From positions 1-64,000 of the forward strand of contig JACKMU010000001.1 of the NCBI GenBank assembly GCA_024235215.1: a stretch of DNA of 64,000 nucleotides, given 5' to 3'. This stretch comes from Chromatiaceae bacterium. Its GTDB lineage: Bacteria; Pseudomonadota; Gammaproteobacteria; Chromatiales; Chromatiaceae. The position numbers and the translations under genes were made by a program. Below, in pieces: positions 21,969 to 32,100 of the stretch. The notes beneath the pieces are model-generated. The model saw only the letters and a program-made list of their open reading frames with translations, did not search any database and had not been told where the DNA came from. How positions within the stretch are numbered: the stretch's first letter is position 1; the number at the start of each line of letters is the position of its first letter.

Positions 21969-22741
21969 TCCCCCTGGCAGATTGGCAACGGCAGTTTCAA
22001 CAGGGTTTGCTGCACCAAAGAGTGCCAGCCGCAGTGGCTGGCACTGCAACCGTCCCTTCAGGGCGGCGTTTCGACATCTACACCAGCGCCTATCGGCTGC
22101 GTCTGACGGAAGCGCTAGAAGCCAACTATCCGGTGCTGCACCAGGCATTGGGAGATGAGCAATTTACGCAGCTGGCAGTGGCTTATCTGCAGGCACATCC
22201 CTCCAGCCATGCCAACATTCGCTGGTTTGGCGACCGCCTGGACGACTTCGTCCGGGATCAAGGTGCATTGCTGCCCCACCCCGCGCTGGCGGATTTGATC
22301 CGACTGGAGTGGGCGCTCTGCTGTGCATTCGATGCCTCAGACCGGGAGATACTCCAGGGCACCCAGCTTGGTCAGATTCCCGCGGAACACTGGCCAGCGC
22401 TGGTGTTCGATCTCCACCCCAGTGTGCACCTGATCGCACTGGAGTGGAGCGTGGAGACACTCTGGAACGCAGCAAAAGCAGCGGATGACGGGCAGGAGGC
22501 ACCCACTCACGACCCCCACTACACGCTGGTCTGGCGACAACAGCTGGGCACCCGTTTCCGCTCCCTGGAGCGCGGTGAGGCCATGCTGTTGCTGGAACTC
22601 TCCCAGGCAGCGTGTTTTGCCAGAATCTGCGAACTCGCCGCGTCGATTGCGAGCGATGACGCCACCACACTGGCAGTGAGCCTGCTGCAGCGCTGGCTGC
22701 AGGATCAGCTGTTGACGGAGTGCCGACTCCTACCCGAATAG
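21965..22741 (+). CDS. bufC: DUF2063 bufferin partner protein
   Basis: The 258-aa protein has the DUF2063 start (DWQRQFQQGLLHQR, then IYTSAYRLRLTEALEANYPVLHQALGDEQFTQLAVAYLQAHPSSHANIRWFGDRLDDFV). This is a helical domain that recognises the precursor and delivers it to the MNIO enzyme. The C-terminal half (LHPSVHLIALEWSVETLWNAA) is the variable beta-rich part. It overlaps bufB by four bases. No signal peptide is present, so modification takes place in the cytoplasm before export. Confidence 0.85.
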   Translation: MIPLADWQRQFQQGLLHQRVPAAVAGTATVPSGRRFDIYTSAYRLRLTEALEANYPVLHQALGDEQFTQLAVAYLQAHPSSHANIRWFGDRLDDFVRDQGALLPHPALADLIRLEWALCCAFDASDREILQGTQLGQIPAEHWPALVFDLHPSVHLIALEWSVETLWNAAKAADDGQEAPTHDPHYTLVWRQQLGTRFRSLERGEAMLLLELSQAACFARICELAASIASDDATTLAVSLLQRWLQDQLLTECRLLPE

Positions 22742-22755
22742 GCAAACCACGAGTA

Positions 22756-22839
22756 ATTTGGGGTCAGTGTAAAAACGCTCTCTCTGCAGACGACACCCTC
22801 GTTGCAGCCAGGCAGCGAGTCTCTGCTCTGACCCCGAAT
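22756..22839. repeat. GGGGTCAG inverted repeat
   Basis: ATTTGGGGTCAG (22756-22767) and CTGACCCCGAAT (22828-22839) form an imperfect inverted repeat in the gap between bufC and cusB. A GGTCAGA/TCTGACC pair also occurs at 20617/20656. It could be a REP-like unit or a terminator. Confidence 0.4.
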
Positions 22840-22886
22840 AGTCGTAACTTTTACCAGTCGATTCTCCCTTCGAGGACGGTCAGATC

Positions 22887-24254
22887 ATGTTGAGCAGGCT
22901 TTTTTCCACCCATTTTTTCCGTGGCAAAGGAGTGCTCCCCGGATGGTGCATCCTGGGGCTTGTGGTTTTACCGATCAGCAGTTATCAGCAAGCGTTCTCT
23001 GCCACCGAAGGGCAGCCGGCGACCTTACCGGGTGAGAGCGCAATGGCACATGCGGTCAAGCACCTGGACCCGAAATATGTCTGCCCCATGCACCCGCAGA
23101 TCATAAAAGATCAGCCGGGCAACTGCCCGATCTGCGGGATGCGACTGGTAAAACGGGAGGCTGAAGTGCATCCCTCCGGCGCTGGGCAAGCCCAGCCGGT
23201 ATCGGACTCCAGCAAGACGAGCGACGCTCACCCCGAGGTGAAGATCAGCGGTGCGATGATACAGAGTATGGGAGTACGCACCGCGCAGGTGGAACGCGGC
23301 ACGCTCTCCAGAAAGATCCGCAGCGTGGGGCGGGTCAACTACGATGAGACCCGTCTCGCTCATGTGCATCCCCGCGCCGAGGGCTGGATCGAACAACTTT
23401 CGGTGCGGGCGGAGGGCGATCGGGTGCACCGCGGCCAAGTGCTGGGACAGCTCTACGCACCCGTCATCCTGTCAGCGCAGGTGGATTTTCTGATCGCGTT
23501 GAAACAGTACGGGAACAGCTCGCCGGAAAAAGTGGATAAAGCGCGCAACCTGCTGCGTCTGCTCGATGTGCCTGAGTCGGTGATCAACCAGATCGCCCAG
23601 AACGGCAGTACGCGCAATACGATTCCGATACTGGCGCCGATCGAGGGTGTGATCACACGCATGGGGCTGCGTGAAGGAATCTACGTCACTCCCGGTTCGG
23701 AACTGGTCACCATTGCTGATCTGCTACATGTCTGGGTGAAGGTCGATGTGTTCGAACACCAGCTGGCCTGGCTGGAGCCCGGCCTGGACGCGGAGATCCG
23801 CATTCCAGCGCAGCCCGGCCGTGTCTGGAAGGGTAAGGTGGACTACATCTACCCTGAGCTGGATCCGCGCACGCGCACCCTGCAGGTACGGCTCAGCTTC
23901 GGGAATCCGGAGAATCTGCTCAGACCGAACATGTTTGCCGACGTGGTGATCTTCGGCGCGCCACGCGAGCAGACGCTGACGATCCCGAGCGAGGCGCTGA
24001 TCGTCACGGGTGAACGCCAGGCGGTGGTGAAAGCACTGGACGAAGGGAGATTCAAACCGGTAGAGGTCGAGACGGGGATGCGTGGCAGTGGCAAGGTTGA
24101 GATTCTCTCCGGTCTGCGGGAAGGAGAGAGCGTGGTGGTATCGGGACAGTTCCTGATCGATTCGGAATCCAGCCTGCAAGCCAGTTTTGTGCGCATGCAA
24201 GACTCCTCCATGCCTGTGGAGGCCGGAGATTCCAGCAATGCGCACGCTCACTGA
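22887..24254 (+). CDS. cusB: Copper/silver efflux adaptor CusB-like (RND periplasmic adaptor)
   Basis: The 455-aa membrane-fusion protein has a signal/membrane segment at about residues 18-35, then a heavy-metal-binding domain (YVCPMHPQIIKDQPGNCPIC-GM, residues about 65-90). The adaptor core follows: barrel and lipoyl parts (VGRVNYDETRLAHVHPRAEGWI, VRAEGDRVHRGQVLGQLYAP), a helical hairpin, then LAPIEGVITRMGLREGIYVTPGSEL and the beta-barrel and membrane-proximal parts. It links the inner-membrane pump to an outer-membrane channel and passes metal to it. A GAGG site precedes the ATG at 22887. The cusA gene follows after 22 bases; no cusC or cusF is adjacent. Confidence 0.9.
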   Translation: MLSRLFSTHFFRGKGVLPGWCILGLVVLPISSYQQAFSATEGQPATLPGESAMAHAVKHLDPKYVCPMHPQIIKDQPGNCPICGMRLVKREAEVHPSGAGQAQPVSDSSKTSDAHPEVKISGAMIQSMGVRTAQVERGTLSRKIRSVGRVNYDETRLAHVHPRAEGWIEQLSVRAEGDRVHRGQVLGQLYAPVILSAQVDFLIALKQYGNSSPEKVDKARNLLRLLDVPESVINQIAQNGSTRNTIPILAPIEGVITRMGLREGIYVTPGSELVTIADLLHVWVKVDVFEHQLAWLEPGLDAEIRIPAQPGRVWKGKVDYIYPELDPRTRTLQVRLSFGNPENLLRPNMFADVVIFGAPREQTLTIPSEALIVTGERQAVVKALDEGRFKPVEVETGMRGSGKVEILSGLREGESVVVSGQFLIDSESSLQASFVRMQDSSMPVEAGDSSNAHAH

Positions 24255-24276
24255 GCGGTAGCAGAGGGCCTTATCG

Positions 24277-27200
24277 ATGATCAACCAACTGATTCAATGG
24301 TCCGTCAACAACCGGTTCCTGATCCTGCTGGCCACGCTGCTGCTCACCGGCTGGGGCGTCATCGCGGTGAAGCAGACACCGCTGGATGCGATACCCGATC
24401 TCTCAGATGTCCAGGTCATCATCCGCACCAGCTTTCCCGGCCAGTCCCCCAGAGTCGTCGAAGAGCAGGTCACTTACCCAATCACCACGACCATGTTGTC
24501 GGTACCCGGTGCACAAGCCGTCCGAGGGTACTCCTTCTTCGGCGACTCCTACGTGTATGTGATTTTCGCAGATGGAACGGATATCTACTGGGCGCGATCC
24601 CGGGTGTTGGAGTACCTGAATCAGGCGGCTTCCGCACTTCCGCCAGGGGTGCAGCCACGTCTGGGACCCGACGCGACGGGCGTGGGATGGGTCTATAGCT
24701 ACGCGCTGGTGGACCGGACGGGCAAGCATGACCTGGCGGATCTGCGCAGCTTGCAGGACTGGTTTCTGAAGTTCGAGCTGAACACCGTACCCGGCGTTGC
24801 GGAGGTTGCCACGGTCGGGGGCATGGTGCGTCAGTATCAAGTCGTGGTTGAGCCGGAAAAGCTGAGAGCCTTCGGGATTCCATTGTCGCGGCTGATCGAG
24901 CGCGTGCGCAACGCCAATCGTGAGGTAGGGGGTTCCGTGGTGGAACTGGCGGAAGCAGAGTACATGGTGCGCACCCGTGGCTACCTGACCTCTCTCGAGG
25001 ATCTGGAGGCGATTCCCGTGGATGTTTCCTCCGAAGGCACCCCGATACTGCTGCGCGATGTGGCGACCATCCAGGTGGGTCCGGAGATGCGCCGCGCCGT
25101 CGCTGAACTGGATGGTCAAGGGGAGATCACCGGCGGCATCATCGTAATGCGTTATGGTGAAAATGCCCTCGCCACCATCACCCGGGTGAAGAAGAAGCTA
25201 GCGGAGCTGAAACAGAGCCTGCCGGTCGGAGTGGAGATCGTCGAGACCTATGACCGCTCGGCATTGATTCAGCGGGCGGTGGACAATCTCGCGGAGAAGC
25301 TGATCGAAGAGTTCATCGTGGTGGCCGCTGTCTGCCTGGTCTTTCTCTTCCACCTGCGCTCCGCCTTCGTTGCCATTGTGAGTCTGCCATTGGGTGTGCT
25401 GATTGCGTTCATCATCATGAACGAACAGGGAATCAATGCGAACATCATGTCGCTGGGCGGCATCGCGATTGCGATTGGTGCAATGGTGGATGCAGCCATT
25501 GTCATGGTGGAGAACGCGCACAAGCACCTGGAGCGCTACAAAAACGCTTTCGGACATCCCCCTGCGGGTAGAGAGCACTGGACGGTGGTCACCCATGCCG
25601 CGGCAGAAGTGGGGCCGGCGCTGTTTTTCTCACTGCTGATCATCACGCTGTCATTTATTCCGGTATTTACGCTGGAAGCACAGGAAGGGAGGTTGTTCAC
25701 CCCACTCGCTTACACCAAAACTTATACCATGGCAGCCGCGGCGGGGCTGGCGGTGACGCTGGTACCGGTGTTGATGGGTTATTTCATTCGCGGTCGGATT
25801 CCGCACGAGAAGGCAAATCCGCTCAACCGTCTGCTGATCTGGATCTACCGTCCGCTGCTTGCCGGGGTGCTGGCGCTGCCCCGCTTCACGCTGGTTGCGG
25901 CGCTGCTGGTGATACTGAGCATGGCGGTTCCGGTGTTTGGCATTGGCGGTCTGCTGGAGCCTTTGAAATGGCCGTTGGTTGCGTTACGCGCCATCAGCCC
26001 GGAGCGCGCCGGGCAGGGTCTGCACCAGGTTGATTCCTGGCAGTCGCACTTGAAGCAGGGTTGGAGCGAGCTGTTCCGGGAGACACCTTGGATGGCCCAA
26101 TTCGCGCATGGCATCGGATCGGAGTTCATGCCGGAGCTGTACGAAGGTGATCTGATGTACATGCCTACCATGCTTCCGGGACTCTCCATTGGCAAAGCCC
26201 AGGCAGTGCTGCAACAGACAGACCGCCTGATCCGCTCGATTCCCGAAGTGCAACGCGTGTTCGGAAAGATTGGTCGCGCGGAAACGGCGACCGATCCGGC
26301 ACCACTGACCATGGTCGAAACACTGATCCAACTGAAGCCGCGGGAAGCGTGGCGCCCCGGAATGGATCTCGAACGGTTGATCCAGGAGCTGGATGGTAGA
26401 GTGAAGTTTCCAGGTGTCACAAACGCCTGGGTCATGCCGATCAAGACACGCATCGACATGCTGGCCACCGGGATCAAGACGCCGGTCGGGATCAAGGTCG
26501 CGGGCGCCGATCTGAGAGAGATCGAACGTATCGGGCGGGAGATCGAGCAGGCGGTGATGCGTGTGCCGGGAACGGCCTCCGCCTATTCAGAGCGGGTGGC
26601 CGGCGGGCGCTATATCGAGATTCGTCCGGACCGGCTGCAGGCAGCGCGGGTGGGATTGAACATCGAGGATATCAACCAGGTGATCAGCGCCGCGGTGGGA
26701 GGAATCAACATCACCCAGACGGTCGAGGGATTGGAACGCTATCCAGTCAATCTGCGATTTCCCCGAGAACAACGCAATGATGTGGAGAAGCTGCGCGAAT
26801 TGCCGCTGGTGACACCGACCGGCGCGCAGGTGCCTCTGGGGCAGATCGCCGAAGTGGTGATTGTGGACGGTCCACCGATGCTCAGAAGTGAGGACGCCCG
26901 CATCAATGGCTGGACCTTCGTCGACATCCGTGGCGTCGATCTGGGCAGCTATGTGGCGCAAGCGCAGAGCGCGGTGCGCGAGCAGGTGCGACTCCCCCCG
27001 GGTTATTCGATCAGTTGGTCGGGGCAATACGAATACATGCTGCGCGCCAAGGAGCGCCTCACTCAGGTGGTTCCATTCACCCTGATCATCATCTTCGCGC
27101 TGCTCTACCTGACCTTCAGCCGGTTGGGCGAGGCGCTGCTGGTGATGCTCTCCCTACCCTTTGCGCTGGTGGGTGGTTTCTGGTTTATCTACCTGCTCGG

Positions 27201-27600
27201 CTTCAATCTGTCGGTCGCTGTCGCCGTGGGCTTTATTGCACTCGCGGGGGTGGCTGCCGAGTTTGGCGTGGTGATGCTGGTCTATCTGGAGAACTCACTT
27301 GCCAGCCATCGGGAACAGAACCGTCTCAATACCCTCTTTGACCTCAAGCAGGCGATCATGGAAGGTGCGGTGATGCGCGTGCGACCCAAAGCGATGACGG
27401 TCGCGGTGATCGTCGCCGGACTGATTCCCATCATGGCGGGTACCGGTACCGGCTCTGAGGTGATGCAACGGATCGCGGCCCCGATGATCGGCGGTATGAT
27501 CACCGCACCCTTGCTTTCATTGTTCGTGATACCGGCCATCTACCTGTTGTGGAAACGTCGGCATCTCCCCGGCCAACCACCGCAGGCTTCAAGCGATTAG
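24277..27600 (+). CDS. cusA: Heavy-metal efflux RND pump CusA-like
   Basis: The 1107-aa HME-RND transporter has the family start MINQLIQWSVNNRFLILL, IPDLSDVQVIIRTSFPGQSP, then TM helices 2-6 (LVFLFHLRSAFVAIVSLPLG, GAMVDAAIVMVENAHKHLE with the proton-relay acids), a large middle loop with FMPELYEGDLMYMPTMLPG, and a second TM half (LIIIFALLYLTF). The DAAIVMVEN motif and met-rich MYMPTM segment favour monovalent Cu/Ag over Zn/Co substrates. It is about 60 residues longer than E. coli CusA, mainly between TM 6 and the second porter half (residues about 540-600). It is the last gene of the metal unit. Confidence 0.9.
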   Translation: MINQLIQWSVNNRFLILLATLLLTGWGVIAVKQTPLDAIPDLSDVQVIIRTSFPGQSPRVVEEQVTYPITTTMLSVPGAQAVRGYSFFGDSYVYVIFADGTDIYWARSRVLEYLNQAASALPPGVQPRLGPDATGVGWVYSYALVDRTGKHDLADLRSLQDWFLKFELNTVPGVAEVATVGGMVRQYQVVVEPEKLRAFGIPLSRLIERVRNANREVGGSVVELAEAEYMVRTRGYLTSLEDLEAIPVDVSSEGTPILLRDVATIQVGPEMRRAVAELDGQGEITGGIIVMRYGENALATITRVKKKLAELKQSLPVGVEIVETYDRSALIQRAVDNLAEKLIEEFIVVAAVCLVFLFHLRSAFVAIVSLPLGVLIAFIIMNEQGINANIMSLGGIAIAIGAMVDAAIVMVENAHKHLERYKNAFGHPPAGREHWTVVTHAAAEVGPALFFSLLIITLSFIPVFTLEAQEGRLFTPLAYTKTYTMAAAAGLAVTLVPVLMGYFIRGRIPHEKANPLNRLLIWIYRPLLAGVLALPRFTLVAALLVILSMAVPVFGIGGLLEPLKWPLVALRAISPERAGQGLHQVDSWQSHLKQGWSELFRETPWMAQFAHGIGSEFMPELYEGDLMYMPTMLPGLSIGKAQAVLQQTDRLIRSIPEVQRVFGKIGRAETATDPAPLTMVETLIQLKPREAWRPGMDLERLIQELDGRVKFPGVTNAWVMPIKTRIDMLATGIKTPVGIKVAGADLREIERIGREIEQAVMRVPGTASAYSERVAGGRYIEIRPDRLQAARVGLNIEDINQVISAAVGGINITQTVEGLERYPVNLRFPREQRNDVEKLRELPLVTPTGAQVPLGQIAEVVIVDGPPMLRSEDARINGWTFVDIRGVDLGSYVAQAQSAVREQVRLPPGYSISWSGQYEYMLRAKERLTQVVPFTLIIIFALLYLTFSRLGEALLVMLSLPFALVGGFWFIYLLGFNLSVAVAVGFIALAGVAAEFGVVMLVYLENSLASHREQNRLNTLFDLKQAIMEGAVMRVRPKAMTVAVIVAGLIPIMAGTGTGSEVMQRIAAPMIGGMITAPLLSLFVIPAIYLLWKRRHLPGQPPQASSD

Positions 27601-27925
27601 CATTGAATTGCCCGTTAAGCCGTCCGGTCTGCCGGAGGGGGTGCGGACTCGAAGCCTCCGGTATATCGAAGCTTCGGCTCGTCAGCCGGAACCATTCCCA
27701 CCGCTGGGTGTTGCCCACCTGGTATCCCCTCTTTGTATCCGAATCAGTCTGCATCCCGCTGCCGATTCCGTTGTCCTCAACCGGAAAAAACCCAGCGCGC
27801 CTGATTTTCCCTCCAATTTAAAGTATTATAAATAAGGTATTTACTCCGAAAGGGAAGAGTTTATATCTACAGAAGAGAAAAATCGCTGTCCAAGGTTGTC
27901 TCGATCAATGCGTAATGGAGATCCG
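27601..27925. other. Intergenic region, no gene seen
   Basis: The first 200 bases are GC-rich with small dyads (CGAAGCTTCG near 27670) and no clear terminator T-run. Bases 27820-27850 are AT-rich (AAAGTATTATAAATAAGG) and may hold the promoter of the binding-protein gene. GGAG at 27915 is the ribosome site for its ATG at 27926. Confidence 0.4.
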
Positions 27926-29167
27926 ATGAATCAGCCTTTCAAACTTTTCAGGATACTGATAGCGGGATGCTTTCTCTTTCACGGTGCGGCGAAGCATATT
28001 GCTGCCGCGGAGCCACCGATCCGAATTGGTTTCGTCGGTGATTTCTCTTCCGTGACCCAATCCTACACGCACAACGCTTTCGCCGCTGCAGAGATGGCGG
28101 TGGAGGAGCTCAACGCTCGGGGTGGTGTGCTGGGCAGGTCTGTCGAATTGCTGTCGCGAGACGGCGCCATCGATCCGGAGGCCCACTACCGTCATGTTAC
28201 CGAACTGGTACGTGATCAAGGAGTGGTCGCCATTTTTGGGGGTGGGCCGAGTCATACCGTGTTGGCTGCATCGCAAGCGAGCCGTGAGCGCGAGGTCCCC
28301 TACCTGGTATCCATCGGCAACCCCCAATCGGTCGTCGTAGAGCAGGGACACCCTTTCGTCTTCCTGTTCTCACCCAACCACCGCATGGAGTCTCTGGGAT
28401 TCAGCATTTTCACCACACTGATGCCGTGGCGGCGTTATGCCTGGATCGGCCCGGATTACATCTGGGGACGGGAGGTGATGGGATTCTTCCGGGAATACTT
28501 CGAGGCGATCGGTGCCCCAATTGAGTGGAGCGCTGAAATCTGGTACCCGCTTGGTAACACGGATTACCGTGATGGCATACAGCGCATCATCGCATCGAGC
28601 CCGGATGCGTTGATCGTAGCCACCTGGGGAGAGGATCTGCGGCATTTCATCCTTGAAGCGGAAAAGAGCGATCTGTTCGGAAAGATGGCGGTGTTCGGTT
28701 GGTTCTCCATCATCCCGGGGAGTGACGAGCGTCTACTCCCGGAAGGGATCTGGAAGATCTCCCGCGCACCGTTCAACTATCTTGCCGATAAATACCCCCA
28801 AACCAGAGATTTCGTCGATCGTTTCACCCACCGGACTGGCACTTTTCCATTGGGATTCACCATCGTCTGTTACGACTCCATTCGGGCCTGGAGCGAAGCG
28901 GTTGCACAAGCAGGTTCTGTGAATCCCACAACCGTAGCCACCGCATTGAGGGGGATGACCTTTGTCGGACTGCGTGGTGAGAGCCATATCCGGGCAATCG
29001 ACGGACAGCTGAACAGTCCGGTCTATTTCGGGCGCCTGACCTACCCTTCCGCGTATCCTCTCGGCGTGCTCGAGTCAATCATCGAGATCCCAGCGGAGAA
29101 GCTCTGGCTGGGTGAGGAGGAGGTGGCAACCCGCAGACGAAATGCCACTCCCTCGTCTGGGCAATGA
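27926..29167 (+). CDS. Orphan type I periplasmic binding protein (Peripla_BP_6)
   Basis: The 413-aa protein has a signal peptide (residues about 1-28) and a Leu/Ile/Val-binding-type bilobed domain: PIRIGFVGDFSSVTQSYTHN, AAEMAVEELNARGGVLGRSV, VVAIFGGGPSHTVLAASQAS, and SPDALIVATWGEDLRHFILEA. It probably binds a small amino-acid or urea/amide-like ligand in the periplasm. No permease or ATPase genes follow; the next gene, 25 bases on, is a histidine kinase with a large periplasmic domain. The likely role is as a ligand sensor feeding that kinase. The ATG at 27926 is chosen over in-frame starts at 27896 and 27908 because of the GGAG site. Confidence 0.85.
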   Translation: MNQPFKLFRILIAGCFLFHGAAKHIAAAEPPIRIGFVGDFSSVTQSYTHNAFAAAEMAVEELNARGGVLGRSVELLSRDGAIDPEAHYRHVTELVRDQGVVAIFGGGPSHTVLAASQASREREVPYLVSIGNPQSVVVEQGHPFVFLFSPNHRMESLGFSIFTTLMPWRRYAWIGPDYIWGREVMGFFREYFEAIGAPIEWSAEIWYPLGNTDYRDGIQRIIASSPDALIVATWGEDLRHFILEAEKSDLFGKMAVFGWFSIIPGSDERLLPEGIWKISRAPFNYLADKYPQTRDFVDRFTHRTGTFPLGFTIVCYDSIRAWSEAVAQAGSVNPTTVATALRGMTFVGLRGESHIRAIDGQLNSPVYFGRLTYPSAYPLGVLESIIEIPAEKLWLGEEEVATRRRNATPSSGQ

Positions 29168-29192
29168 TCTTCCGCCGCATCCGCCTGTCCAT

Positions 29193-32100
29193 ATGAACGC
29201 CAATAAAAAAGTGCTCCTGATCGTCGCCTTGGGTGCTATTGCCTGCCTGCTCAGCGTCTTCCTCAGTCAGTTCTTTGCCAACAGGATCAATTCCAACCAA
29301 GTGTTACTGGAACGGATCAAACGACTGCCGCCGGCAGTGGAACAGCTGCAACTCCTCAGCAGGAACTTCGTACAGAATGGTGACCACATTACCTGGAAAC
29401 GCGTGACCAATGGCCTGAAAACGCTCAGGGCCAATCTGCAACCCAATTCCGACAGCGCCGTGCAGTGGCAGACAGAGACGGCTGGGTTGAGCACAGCGCT
29501 CGACTCCTATGCCGGCATCCTGAATCAGATCCACCCCCCCGCTACGCTCCTCACCCAGGAGAAGGAGCGGCTCAAAAGCATCAGTCTCTCCTTCTCGGAG
29601 GAGGTTGAGGAGCAGATAGTGCAGCCCTATCGGAAACAGGAGGGAGAACGGATCTATCGAGGAGAGCAGTTCGACCCATTCAGGATCAGAGTAAAAGAGA
29701 CCGCCATGGAGATGGTCAGGCTGCACCTGGCGCAGCAGTTGATCCTGTTGGAGCTGCTGGTGGACTGGGACCTGGCTCGCTACCAAAACAAGAAAGCCTC
29801 CATCGAAACGGAGCTGGGGCTGCTCGAAAAACGGCTGAACTATCTGAATATCCTGATGGGCAAAGAGCCGGCCATTGGTGAGATCATCAACTCTCTGGGG
29901 CGTAAACTGAATGATTTGATTCTTCAGGAGCACTCCATATTCCGCCACTTCACGACCATCACCCGCTTGAATGACGAGCTGGATCGTGCTGGCGACCGTT
30001 TGCTTGCAGCCAGCGAGGCATTCACCGGGCAGCTGCTCACCGAACTCTCTGGGACCAACCGCATCAATCAACTCCTTGGCTGGAGTTTCCCGGTTATTCT
30101 ATTGGCCGCGCTGGGTATCCTGGGAACCCTGCTCGCCCGCAACATCATTCAGTTCGTCGAGAAGTTGGAGATCAATGAAAACAATCTGCGGGTGACCCTC
30201 GACTCAATCGGAGATGCCGTCATCGCCACCGACCACCAGGGCCGGATCACTCGCATGAATCCAACCGCGGAGCTGTTGACCGGATGGGATCTGGCATCGG
30301 CTTCCGGCAAGAGCCTCTCGGAAGTATTCCATATCATCAATGCATATACCCGTGCCAATGTGATGGACCCGGCGGAAAAGGTCCTGGCCAGCGGCAAAGT
30401 GGTGGGGCTGGCAAACCACACCGTCCTCATCGCTAAAGATGGGCAGGAGTACCAGATTGCGGACAGCGGTTCCCCCATCCGTGCGGCGGACGGCCGTATC
30501 ATCGGCGTGGTGCTGGTGTTTCGCGATGTCACCGAGAGTTATGCGCAGGAACAGCGACTGCGGGAAAACGAAAAGCAGCTCAGAAAGATCACAGCCAGCG
30601 TTCCCGGTGTGGTCTTCCGTCTCGAATGTACCTCCGAAGGGGGTTATCTCACCACCTTCGTGGGCGAAAACCTGCGCCAGTGGTTCGGTCTTGAGCCCGA
30701 ACCCGCACGCTTTACCCAGTTACTCCGCAGCGGCATTCCCGCTGCGGAGCAGGAACGGTTCGAATACTCTCTCGACAGTGCGATCCACCACTCCCTTCCC
30801 TGGCATTATCAGGGCCGGTTCCGCAAACAGGATGGTCAACTCATCTGGTTCACGGGAGATGCGATACCCTACCAGGAAGAGGACGGCACCGTTTTCTATG
30901 GAGTCATTCAGGATATCTCCCAACGCAAACGGATGGCGGAATCACTCCAGGTCACCCAATTCTGTTTCGACAAGGCGACCCTCGGCATCTACCGAATCGG
31001 CGCGGATGGCCAAATTCTCGATGTCAACGAATCCGCCGCCTCGGGTTTGGGATATAGCAGAGAAGAACTCTCCAGTCTGAATATCTTCGACATCGACATC
31101 CGGGTCAATCCGGAGAACTGGGTAAAGTTGTGGGAAGAATTCCAGGTGCGAAGATCAGCACGCTTCGAAACCCTGTACCGCAGGAAGGACGGCAGCGAAA
31201 CTCCGGTGGAGATCAATTCCAACCTGCTCGAGTACGAAGGCCAGCTGTTTGCGATCGCTTTCGTCCAGGATATCACCGAACGCAGGAGAGACGCGGAAAC
31301 CCTCAGGCAGCTGCGCAACTACCTCTCCAATATCATCAACTCCATGCCCTCAGTGCTGGTGGTTGTCGACAGGAACGAGCGGGTGACGCTGTGGAACAGG
31401 TCTGCTGAACAAGCTACCGGACTCAGCTTCGAGCAGGTCCACAGACGACCCCTGGCCGCGGTGTTTCCACGTCTGGCTGAGCAGGTTCACAGCATCGAAA
31501 CCGCGCTTAACAAGCGTGAAGTAATCCACGAATCAAAGGTTCCCATACAGCAGACAGACGAGACGCAATTCGAAGATATCACCATCTTTCCGTTGGTTGC
31601 CAACGGGGTCGAAGGGGCGGTCATTCGCCTGGACGACGTCACCGAAAGAGTACGCATCGAAGAGATCATGATCCAGAGCGAAAAGATGCTGTCAGTGGGG
31701 GGTCTGGCAGCCGGCATGGCGCACGAGATCAACAATCCTCTGGCCGGAATATTGCAGACAGCCGAGGTGCTGGCAAACCGCCTCGGCACCGAACTGCCCA
31801 TTCCTGCCAACGAGCAGGCTGCAACTGCAGCGGGCACCAGCATGTCAGCGATACGGACATTCATTGAACTTCGCGGGATTCCCAGAATGTTACAAGCCAT
31901 CCGGGAATCCGGCAGCCGGGTAGCCGCGATCGTGGAGAACATGCTCAACTTCGCACGCAAGAGCGACGCCATCCTCTCCTCGCATAGCATCGCAGAGTTG
32001 ATAGATAAAACGCTGGTACTGGCGGCTACCGACTACAATCTGAAAAAAAAGTACGACTTCAAGGCAATCGAGATCCGCAAGGATTACGCGGACGAGCTGC

